From Desulfobacteraceae bacterium (GTDB lineage Bacteria; Desulfobacterota; Desulfobacteria; Desulfobacterales; JAABSP01): a DNA stretch of 40,223 nucleotides. The notes below the pieces were generated by a model. It saw nothing but the letters and a program-made list of their open reading frames with translations. It did not search any database and was not told where the DNA came from. This document shows, piece after piece, positions 25,128 to 31,647 of the stretch. Made by a program: the position numbers and the translations under genes. The DNA lies in NCBI GenBank assembly GCA_011389855.1, contig JAABTM010000010.1:1-40223 (forward strand). The letters are read 5' to 3'. Within the stretch, counting starts at the first letter, position 1; each line of letters opens with the position of its first letter.

Positions 25128-26035
25128 TGGGTAATATTTTCTGAAGGTTCAAAAATATCGCACTGATCGAATAAATAAGAGAGAACGGATAGTACAGCTG
25201 CTTGATGTTTGGGAGATCGCAAGATACCGCCGCCGGCGAACAGTTGAAGCTCGAGAAAAATGGTATCAGGATCCATTTTCTGTTTTTTAAGGGATTCATA
25301 TTTTTTGCTGAAAGCCTGAACTATTTGGTCGCCATAAGAGGGGTCAGGATATTGTTCAAAAAACCTACCGACTAACGTGCTTTTATACCTACCAGCATTG
25401 ATCAAAGATGCGGTTTCATCCGAAAGTTTGTTAATCTTAATTTTTTCCCTGGGAACGGCGAATAAATCTGGCAACAGATCGATTTGTTGTCGTGATATGA
25501 ACTTCAAAACCACTTGGAGATCTTCAAATCCAAGTTGCAGAAAATCCTTGAGAGATGGCGCCGGCCCAAGAAGACCGGCAATGTCTTCATCGGATAGTTC
25601 AAAAAGCTTTTTCCGGAGGTCATTAAAGCCCCATGGTCTAATGGTTATGTTTTCGTGCTCATCGTCAAGGTCAAGAAGCTTTGTCGTGATATCAGGTCCT
25701 ATTCCGTCCCTGGCGTTATGGACAAACACCCACCGGTCAAAATATTTCTCCCAGTAAGGCAAAGCCCCATTGAAGTCGTCATCGATCTTTTTTATTGCTT
25801 CGGATGCCTTCATCTCATTTGGTGCGTAGACTTGGAAAAGAGTACGTTCGGATTTAAGGTACCCGTCATTTTTTCGGTCCCCGACTTTGCCCCAGGGGCG
25901 CACACGGATAAAATCTCCATCCGGGTATCTTTTCTCCATCAAATCGCCAAAAAACTGTTGGAATTCGTTGCCCTTTTGGCGGAGAAAAATACACTCGAAG
26001 GCTTTTTCAAACCATGATCGCGTATAATCGTCCAT
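25124..26035 (-). CDS. ABC-3C system effector subunit: nuclease-like N-terminus plus ABC-3C C-terminal domain
   Basis: This 303-aa protein is the first gene of the cassette. Residues about 20-150 resemble restriction-endonuclease folds: an early Glu/Phe helix, RPWGKVGDRKNDGYL, then TLFQVYAP. In Mrr-like nucleases the last motif is Q-x-K; here it is Q-V-Y, so catalysis may be altered or lost. Residues about 190-300 carry the ABC-3C C-terminal type domain (GRFFEQYPDPSYGDQIVQAF, then DPDTIFLEL). The ATG has only a weak AGGTAA upstream. It overlaps the middle-component gene by 4 nt. In the family this subunit is expected to be the effector held in check by the ATPase; that is inference here. Confidence 0.78.
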   Translation of the reverse strand: MDDYTRSWFEKAFECIFLRQKGNEFQQFFGDLMEKRYPDGDFIRVRPWGKVGDRKNDGYLKSERTLFQVYAPNEMKASEAIKKIDDDFNGALPYWEKYFDRWVFVHNARDGIGPDITTKLLDLDDEHENITIRPWGFNDLRKKLFELSDEDIAGLLGPAPSLKDFLQLGFEDLQVVLKFISRQQIDLLPDLFAVPREKIKINKLSDETASLINAGRYKSTLVGRFFEQYPDPSYGDQIVQAFSKKYESLKKQKMDPDTIFLELQLFAGGGILRSPKHQAAVLSVLSYLFDQCDIFEPSENITQ

Positions 26036-26155
26036 TTACCTAATCAAAATAGCGGAATATGCTAAATGCCAATAGCGCCTTTATGTACTTGTGGTTAGAC
26101 TATATTGAGTCGGGCCTGAATTCAAGTATTTTGTGACGTGGAGTTGAAGGTGTAT

Positions 26156-26184
26156 CGGCGGGAAGGCTGTTGCCTCCCCCGCCG
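26156..26184 (-). terminator. GC-rich stem-loop just after the flavoprotein stop codon
   Basis: Arms 26156-26167 and 26172-26184 pair with one bulge around a TGTT loop, starting about 13 nt past the stop codon at 26197. No T-tract follows on the minus strand. It could be a Rho-dependent or processing structure that separates the redox genes from the ABC-3C cassette. The rest of 26036-26196 shows only AT-rich upstream sequence for the cassette. Confidence 0.35.
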
Positions 26185-26196
26185 GCATTCGATGAA

Positions 26197-28392
26197 TCAT
26201 CTTCGGGATGGCCGCGTCCCCGGGCCACCGGGGACGGCCCCTTCCATTTGCAGCTTTTCCGCCTCCTTCTGGCGCACACAATTTTCACACAGATCCCGGT
26301 CGCCGGTCCGCTGGGCGACCCCCCGGGTTCGGCGTCTGACGAAATCGAGGTATTTGGCCGGTCCCAGAACCGCGCCGCACCCCTTGCAGTACTGGAGCTT
26401 CTGACGGTTGAGGACCGTGCCGCAGAGCGACAGGACCCGTTCGCCCTCCACGTCTTCCATCCGCATGGCGTCGTTGGGGCAGTTGGTGGCGCAGGCGCCG
26501 CAGAGGATGCAGACATCTTCGGTGTGGCGGAAATCGGTGGGGTGCGGATGGTCGAAATCGAGGTGGCCGAACTGGAGGGCGTCCACCCCCATCTTGTCCC
26601 GGCAGACCTCCACGCACTTGCCGCACCGCATGCAGATGTCGCACCGGAGGCAGCGCCGGGCCTCTTCCCGGACTTGGTTTTCCGAATAACCCAGCTCCAC
26701 CTGCTGGAAGGTGACCCGCCGCCGGTCGAGGTTCAGCAACGGCATCTCGGGGCGCTTCAGGGCCATTTTGGTGGACGCCGGCACGATCAGTTGCTCGACC
26801 CGGCGGCGGCGCACCGGCACCGGGGGCATCTGGGGCTGGGGGATCCCGCCGAAATACCGGTCGATGGCCTCGGCGGCCCGCTTGCCGGCGCCGATGGCCT
26901 CCACCACCGTGGCCGGTCCGGTCACCGCGTCGCCGCCGGCGAAGACGCCGGGCTCCGAGGTCTCCATGGAGACCCTGTTGACGTCGAAGGTGGTCCTGCG
27001 GGTCCATTTGAGGTCGCACAGCCCGTCCGTCATGCAGTCCACGTCCACCCGCTGGCCGATGGCCACGATAATCGCGTCCACATCCATGACGAAATCGCTG
27101 CCTTCCACGGGCCGGGGCGACATCCGGTCGCTCCCCTCCCGTTTCACCAGTTCCGCCCGCAGGCATTTGAGGCCGGTCATGTGGCCGTTTTCGCCCATCA
27201 CCTCGATGGGGACGGTGAGGAAGGAAAACCGGATCCCCTCCTCTTCGGCCTGCTCCACCTCCTCCACGTCCGCCGGCATCTCATTGTGGGTCCGGCGGTA
27301 GGCGACGGTCACCTCCTCGGCCCCCAGCCGGAGACTCGTCCGGGCCGCGTCGATGGCCACGTTGCCGCCGCCGATAACCGCCACCCGCTTGCCGGGGAGG
27401 CGCCGGTCCCCCAGGGCCACCGCCTTGAGAAAACCGACGGAGGAGAGCACCTCGGGGTAATCTTTTTCGCCGGGGATGTTCATGTCGAAGGAGCGGTGGG
27501 CCCCGATGGCGAAGAAAAAGGCCTCGAAGCCCTCTTCACGCAGGGTTTCCATGGTGACATCCCGGCCGAACCGGGTGTTGAAGCGGAACTCGACCCCCAG
27601 ATCCCGGATCATCTCCACCTCCCGGTCGATCACCTCCCGGGGAAGGCGGTACCGGGGGATGCCCACCATCATCATGCCGCCGGCCATGGGCAGGTCCTCG
27701 ATCACCGTCGCGCCGTACCCCTTGAGGGCCAGGTAATAAGCGGCGGTCATGCCGCCGGGGCCGGCCCCGATGACGGCGACCTTCTTCTCTTTGTCCGGCG
27801 CTTTCTCCGGATTGGCGTATTCCCGGTGGGAAAGGGCCCGCTCGGCGGCGAACCCTTTGAGGAACTTGATGGAGATGGGGGTGTCCATCCGGCCCCGGAC
27901 GCACATGAACTCGCAGGGCCGGGTGCAGACCAGGCCGCAGACCCAGGGAAAGGGATTGTCCTTTCGAATGACCTCGATGGCCTCGGCGTCCTTGCCGTGG
28001 CCGATGAGGGTGACGTAGGTGGGCACGTCGATGCCCGAGGGGCAGGCCATCTGGCAGGGGGCCGGGGCCAGGCGGAGGCAGTCGCCGGTGGCGCAGTTGT
28101 GGGTCTCGACGTGGCTCCGGAAGACCTCTCCGAATTCGGACAGCGTGCCGAAGATATCCTCGCCGGTTTTGACGGCGGCGGGATCTTTCCCCTTTTCCCG
28201 CACCTCTTCGGCGAGGGTCTCCAGGGCCGGGATGTGATCCTCGCCGGCCCGGCCCTGAGCCACGTCCTTGAGCAGGTCGAGGATCTCCTCCACGATCCGC
28301 CGGTCCCGGGGGGTCTGCAGACCGCCGGCATCGAGGGTTTTCTGAACGTCCATGACAGCCCTGCTTACGGGGCAGTTTACGGTGTCAGTCAT
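26197..28392 (-). CDS. GltD-like FAD/NAD(P) oxidoreductase with ferredoxin domains
   Basis: This 731-aa cytoplasmic flavoprotein has a Cys-rich GltD-type N-terminus (APCQMACPSGIDVPTYV, then VCGLVCTRPCEFMCVRG). Next come the FAD motif VIGAGPGGMTAAYYLA, the pyridine-nucleotide motif VIGGGNVAIDAART, and GVFAGGDAVTGPATVVEAIG. The C-terminal third holds two ferredoxin motif sets (CDICMRCGKCVEVC and CILCGACATNCPNDAM). It ends with CKGCGAVLGPAKYLDFVRRR plus CENC, a module shared with the 2Fe-2S protein at 22110. It is related to SfrB/AorC/GltD-type electron-input subunits that link NAD(P)H to Fe-S chains. The gene lies 12 nt behind the 16-Cys ferredoxin gene. It is expected to be the pyridine-nucleotide module of the molybdopterin complex; the direction of electron flow is unknown. 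Confidence 0.9.
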   Translation of the reverse strand: MTDTVNCPVSRAVMDVQKTLDAGGLQTPRDRRIVEEILDLLKDVAQGRAGEDHIPALETLAEEVREKGKDPAAVKTGEDIFGTLSEFGEVFRSHVETHNCATGDCLRLAPAPCQMACPSGIDVPTYVTLIGHGKDAEAIEVIRKDNPFPWVCGLVCTRPCEFMCVRGRMDTPISIKFLKGFAAERALSHREYANPEKAPDKEKKVAVIGAGPGGMTAAYYLALKGYGATVIEDLPMAGGMMMVGIPRYRLPREVIDREVEMIRDLGVEFRFNTRFGRDVTMETLREEGFEAFFFAIGAHRSFDMNIPGEKDYPEVLSSVGFLKAVALGDRRLPGKRVAVIGGGNVAIDAARTSLRLGAEEVTVAYRRTHNEMPADVEEVEQAEEEGIRFSFLTVPIEVMGENGHMTGLKCLRAELVKREGSDRMSPRPVEGSDFVMDVDAIIVAIGQRVDVDCMTDGLCDLKWTRRTTFDVNRVSMETSEPGVFAGGDAVTGPATVVEAIGAGKRAAEAIDRYFGGIPQPQMPPVPVRRRRVEQLIVPASTKMALKRPEMPLLNLDRRRVTFQQVELGYSENQVREEARRCLRCDICMRCGKCVEVCRDKMGVDALQFGHLDFDHPHPTDFRHTEDVCILCGACATNCPNDAMRMEDVEGERVLSLCGTVLNRQKLQYCKGCGAVLGPAKYLDFVRRRTRGVAQRTGDRDLCENCVRQKEAEKLQMEGAVPGGPGTRPSRR

Positions 28393-28404
28393 TATTTCCG
28401 TCCC

Positions 28405-28920
28405 TTACAGGCTACTGTGTTCCAGGGAGGCCACCTGGTGGGCGTGGCGTTCCCGTCGGATCTGGGTCATCTCGTCCGTCCGGCCGAAATGGAGGCAGTG
28501 GGTGGTGCAGACCGTGGCGCAGGCCGGTTTGAGCCCCTGGTCGACGCGATCCATGCAGTAATCGCACTTGACCACCTTGCCGGTCTCCGCATTCCACTGG
28601 GGCGCGCCCCAGGGGCAGGCGGCGATGCAGCTTTTGCACCCCACGCACAGATCCCCGTCCACGAAGACGATGCCGTCCTTGGACCGCCGCTGCATGGCCC
28701 CGGTGGGGCAGGCGGGCACGCACCAGGGGTTTTCGCAATGATAGCAGGGCATGAAAATGTAGGAGGCCCGGGGCGAATCCGCCACCATTTTGGGCCCCAC
28801 CGCGATGACCTGGCACAGCCGGGGCCCCACGGGCAGGGATTTGTTGACCTTGCACTGGACCTCGCAGGCATGGCAGTCGATGCATTTTTTCGTATCTTGA
28901 AGCAGGTAGTAATGGCTCAT
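28405..28920 (-). CDS. Four-cluster ferredoxin subunit (DmsB/PsrB-like)
   Basis: This 171-aa protein has 16 cysteines in four motifs: CIDCHACEVQC, CYHCENPWCVPACP, CVGCKSCIAACPWG and CDYC followed by CATVC. They can hold four 4Fe-4S clusters, as in the DmsB/PsrB/HycB family. No Tat signal is present, so it acts in the cytoplasm. GGAGG lies 6 nt before the ATG and the gene follows the molybdopterin subunit by 16 nt. It should wire the molybdopterin active site to the FAD subunit encoded next. The ending, HQVASLEHSSL, is short and does not suggest extra domains. Confidence 0.92.
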   Translation of the reverse strand: MSHYYLLQDTKKCIDCHACEVQCKVNKSLPVGPRLCQVIAVGPKMVADSPRASYIFMPCYHCENPWCVPACPTGAMQRRSKDGIVFVDGDLCVGCKSCIAACPWGAPQWNAETGKVVKCDYCMDRVDQGLKPACATVCTTHCLHFGRTDEMTQIRRERHAHQVASLEHSSL

Positions 28921-28936
28921 CAGTATCCTCCGAATG

Positions 28937-31033
28937 TTAGACGTTTCCCGCCGCTTTTTTCACCGAGACGAAATGCTCCTGGAAAGCAACGGCGCCGCCG
29001 GCCTTGTCGTAGATGTCGCAGCCCCCGGGCATGAACTTGTTGTCCGCCAGTCCCCGGCCGAAGGCCCGGCTTTCCACCGGCAGCTGGTGGCCGAACCCGT
29101 GGACCACGAAGACCGCTTCGGGGTGGATCTGGTCGGTGACCTTGGCCCGGATCTGCTCCGTATAGCCGTTATTGGAGACGTCCACCAGATCGTTGTTTTC
29201 GACGCCGAGCTTTTTGGCTTCCTTGTCGTTGATCCAGAGAACGTTTTCCGGCATCTGCTCGAAAAGCATGGGATTGTTGACGGTGTGCCCCTGGGTGTGG
29301 AGACCGCAGCGTCCGAAGGTGAGACGGAACTTGCCGGTTTCGGGGCCCACGGGGGATTCGTAGGGCTTCAGGGAGGAAAGTCCCTGGCTCTCCAGGGTGT
29401 CGTTGATCATCTCGATCTTTCCCGAAGGGGTCTTGAACTTGAGTTCCGGGACGGCCCGGTATTTGGGTTCGTCGCCCAGAAGGACCAGGCCGGTATCGTC
29501 GAAATCCTCGATTTTGACCCCGGTCCCTTCCAGTTGAAAATTCCACAGGTCCTCCACGGTCTCGAACACCAGCTTGTCGAGCCCCATCCGTTTGGCCAGG
29601 GCCGAGAAAATTTCCCAGTCGCACTTGGTGTCGTATCGGGGTTCCACCACCTGGCGGCGGATGAAGTGGTAAGGAAGCAGGTCGTTTTTGGTGGCGATGA
29701 CGCACTGGCGTTCCAGGTAAGGGGACATGGGCAACACCACGTCGGAATACCAGGCGGTGTCGGACCAGGAAAAGGTGATCGACACCATGAGATCCAGCTT
29801 GTCGAAGATCTGTTTGAGATGATCGGGATCGGGAAACCCCATGAGGGGATCGTGCCGATAGGCGATGTAAGCTTTTATGGGGTAAGGATCTTCGCTTTCG
29901 ATGGCCTTGTAGGCCAGATGGGTCATGCCCGGCCCGGACTCGAAATGGGGGTATTTCCAGCCGGCGCCGTCCACCCGCTTTTCAGAGGGCTTTTCGTAGA
30001 GGTCCATCAGCTTCTTGAGCCCCTTGCGGTCGAAATCGCCCGGTTTGTTGACCAGCGGCAGGCCGCCCTTGGCCCCAACCGACCCCAACAGGGCGTTGAT
30101 GATGTAAATGGTGCGGGACATATAAAAGGAGTCTTTGTACCGGGCGTTCATCCAGCCCGGATGCCACAGGATCGCCGGTTTGGCCTTGGCCAGCTCCCGG
30201 ACCCAGGACTTCAGCCGGTCCGCCGGGATGCCGGTCTCTTTTTCCGCCCATTCCGGGGTGTAGGGCTTGATGAAGGTCTCCAGCTCGTTGAAGTCCTTGA
30301 AATGGCGCCGGACATAATCGGCGTCGTAGAGTTTGCTGTTGATGATTTCGTTGATCACCGCCAGGTTGAAAGCGTAGTCCGTGCCGGGCCGGACCTGGAA
30401 AAAATGGTGGGCCTTGGCCGCCGACACCGTGGACCGGATGTCGATGACCGTCAGTTTACATCCTTTTTCCATGGCATCGGTCAGTTCGTTCACCTCCCGG
30501 ACATTGATGGCCTCGAAGAGGTTCCGGGTCTGGAGGACGACGTGCTTGGCGTTTTTCAGATCGTAGACCACCCCTTTGCGCCCAAATCCGAAGACCGACA
30601 GGGCCGCGTGCTGGACGTTCCGGGCGCAGGAGCCGTCGTGATTGCAGTAGTTGGGGGTGCCGACGCCCCGGAGAAAGGCCCGATGGAAATCCCGGAAGGG
30701 GCCGCCCCGGTCGGTCAACAGCAGGCTGCGGGGGCCGTGCTCCGCGAAGATTTCTTTCAGTTTATCGGCGACGTAGTCCAGGGCTTCGTCCCAGGAGACT
30801 TTCCGCCAGTCGCCCCCTCCCCGCTCCCCGTTCCGGATCATGGGGTACTGGGGCCGTTCCCGGTCGTTGATCAGGGCGGTTCCCGCCGCCCCCCGGGCGC
30901 AGATGGAGCCTTCGATGCCCGCCGCATGGGGGTTGCCCTGAAGAAAGGTGATCTCGCCGTTTTCCACTTCCGCCATGATGGGGCAGCGGGCCGTGCACAT
31001 GCCGCATACGCTGAATACTTTTTTTTCCGTCAT
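28937..31033 (-). CDS. Cytoplasmic molybdopterin oxidoreductase catalytic subunit (DMSO-reductase superfamily)
   Basis: This 698-aa protein has CAGGAG upstream of its ATG. The N-terminus carries a 4Fe-4S motif (C10, C13, C17, C45) and no Tat signal. The pterin-binding domains follow: W-R-K-V-S-W-D-E-A-L, the active-site region NHDGSCARNV, LPMSPYLER, and a C-terminal dinucleotide-binding domain with N-x-P and GHTVNNP. Cys136 is the probable Mo/W ligand, as in Phs/Psr or Cys-type formate dehydrogenases. Length and layout fit the thiosulfate/polysulfide-reductase-like branch. Absence of a signal and of a membrane anchor gene, together with a GltD-like partner, point to a soluble NAD(P)- or ferredoxin-linked enzyme instead. 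The substrate is not deducible. It is the first gene of the minus-strand operon, divergent from the permease operon. Confidence 0.9.
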   Translation of the reverse strand: MTEKKVFSVCGMCTARCPIMAEVENGEITFLQGNPHAAGIEGSICARGAAGTALINDRERPQYPMIRNGERGGGDWRKVSWDEALDYVADKLKEIFAEHGPRSLLLTDRGGPFRDFHRAFLRGVGTPNYCNHDGSCARNVQHAALSVFGFGRKGVVYDLKNAKHVVLQTRNLFEAINVREVNELTDAMEKGCKLTVIDIRSTVSAAKAHHFFQVRPGTDYAFNLAVINEIINSKLYDADYVRRHFKDFNELETFIKPYTPEWAEKETGIPADRLKSWVRELAKAKPAILWHPGWMNARYKDSFYMSRTIYIINALLGSVGAKGGLPLVNKPGDFDRKGLKKLMDLYEKPSEKRVDGAGWKYPHFESGPGMTHLAYKAIESEDPYPIKAYIAYRHDPLMGFPDPDHLKQIFDKLDLMVSITFSWSDTAWYSDVVLPMSPYLERQCVIATKNDLLPYHFIRRQVVEPRYDTKCDWEIFSALAKRMGLDKLVFETVEDLWNFQLEGTGVKIEDFDDTGLVLLGDEPKYRAVPELKFKTPSGKIEMINDTLESQGLSSLKPYESPVGPETGKFRLTFGRCGLHTQGHTVNNPMLFEQMPENVLWINDKEAKKLGVENNDLVDVSNNGYTEQIRAKVTDQIHPEAVFVVHGFGHQLPVESRAFGRGLADNKFMPGGCDIYDKAGGAVAFQEHFVSVKKAAGNV

Positions 31034-31056
31034 GTTGCGCTCCTGTTTCGGGTATT

Positions 31057-31086
31057 ATCTTATATACTAAGAATTGATATTCAATT
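31057..31086 (-). promoter_or_regulatory. Probable sigma-70 promoter with overlapping dyad for the molybdopterin operon
   Basis: On the minus strand TTGAAT (31084-31079) and TAAGAT (31062-31057) are 16 nt apart, giving a short leader to the ATG at 31033. A perfect dyad AATTGA-TAT-TCAATT (31072-31086) covers the -35 element, which suits a repressor or activator site. It is too short for a canonical FNR box. Confidence 0.5.
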
Positions 31087-31165
31087 TCGATGATTCAGAT
31101 ATAGCAATATCCATACCACGGCAGGCTCTTAAAGTCAAAAGAGACCCGGATCGGGATGTCCAATG

Positions 31166-31183
31166 GTTTCAGACGGCTGAAAC
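31166..31183. promoter_or_regulatory. Perfect dyad GTTTCAG-N4-CTGAAAC
   Basis: 7-bp arms with a 4-nt spacer (ACGG) lie in the 614-bp divergent region between the molybdopterin and permease operons, about 300 nt upstream of the sigma-54 promoter. It is a candidate binding site for the NtrC-type regulator or another factor. No T-tract follows, so it is not a terminator. Confidence 0.4.
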
Positions 31184-31282
31184 ATCGGCGGCGGTTTCGG
31201 CGGCCCGTAGGGACCTTCCTTTCGCCTCTATCGGACGGGTGAATGCATAAAAAGTATTGCAGTGAATCTTTTTTGTTGCGAT

Positions 31283-31313
31283 ACTTTGTAAAGTTATAAA
31301 TACAACGGGTTGT
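31283..31313. promoter_or_regulatory. Paired dyads: candidate upstream activator sites
   Basis: ACTTT-GT-AAAGT (31283-31294) and ACAAC-GG-GTTGT (31302-31313) are two perfect 12-bp dyads with centres 19 bp apart, roughly two helical turns. They are about 170-200 bp upstream of the sigma-54 promoter at 31485. Spacing and position suit an enhancer-binding activator, but they are not copies of one sequence. Confidence 0.4.
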
Positions 31314-31484
31314 GGATGTCTGTTCCGTGGTGCATTTTTTTTGCTGCATTGGATCGGAGGAGCACGGCCCTTTCCGGAGTCACCGCGCCTCTCAGGTCGG
31401 ATCGGTTCATTCGGCGCATAGGCACTTGAATTTTAAAGGCGCCGGTTCTCCGCGACCGCCTGGCCCCTCCCCGGGATCTCTTCG

Positions 31485-31500
31485 TGGCATGTAGCTTGCT
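31485..31500 (+). promoter_or_regulatory. Sigma-54 (RpoN) promoter of the permease-regulator operon
   Basis: TGGCATG-TAGC-TTGCT matches the sigma-54 consensus TGGCACG-N4-TTGCW with one change. The invariant GG (31486-31487) and GC (31498-31499) are exactly 10 nt apart. Transcription should begin near 31511, leaving a leader of about 137 nt before the permease ATG at 31648. The operon's last gene encodes a sigma-54 activator, which supports the call. The remaining 31034-31647 sequence holds only the dyads listed separately and no convincing gene. Confidence 0.8.
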
Positions 31501-31647
31501 TCCGGGATCGGAGTACAGAAGTGTTTTCTAATTATGGTCAGAGAAAGAAAAAAAGGAGGTGGTGGACCCCGCGGCGCCGTTCCGCCAAGGAACGAAGGTT
31601 TTTTTGAATCGACCCCAACACTCAACCAGTTAAGCACGGAGGAAAAA

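Noticed and set aside
23080-26196. Integration target or direct repeats flanking the ABC-3C cassette
   Set aside because: Compared by eye, the two edges show no direct repeat, integrase remnant or tRNA end.
26170-29034. Plus-strand open frame of 954 codons across the flavoprotein and ferredoxin genes
   Set aside because: The minus-strand proteins have unmistakable FAD and Fe-S motifs. The opposite frame is low-complexity His/Gly/Asp-rich and spans two genes.
31072-31086. FNR/CRP-type box
   Set aside because: The half-sites TTGA and TCAA are separated by 3 nt, whereas FNR needs TTGAT-N4-ATCAA. It was kept only as an unassigned dyad.
28934-31093. Plus-strand open frame of 719 codons across the molybdopterin gene
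   Set aside because: It is the antisense shadow of a well-defined oxidoreductase and has no recognisable motif of its own.
31329-31344. Sigma-54-like GG...GC pair in the divergent region
   Set aside because: The GG and GC are 12 nt apart rather than 10 and the flanks do not match; the site at 31485 fits properly.
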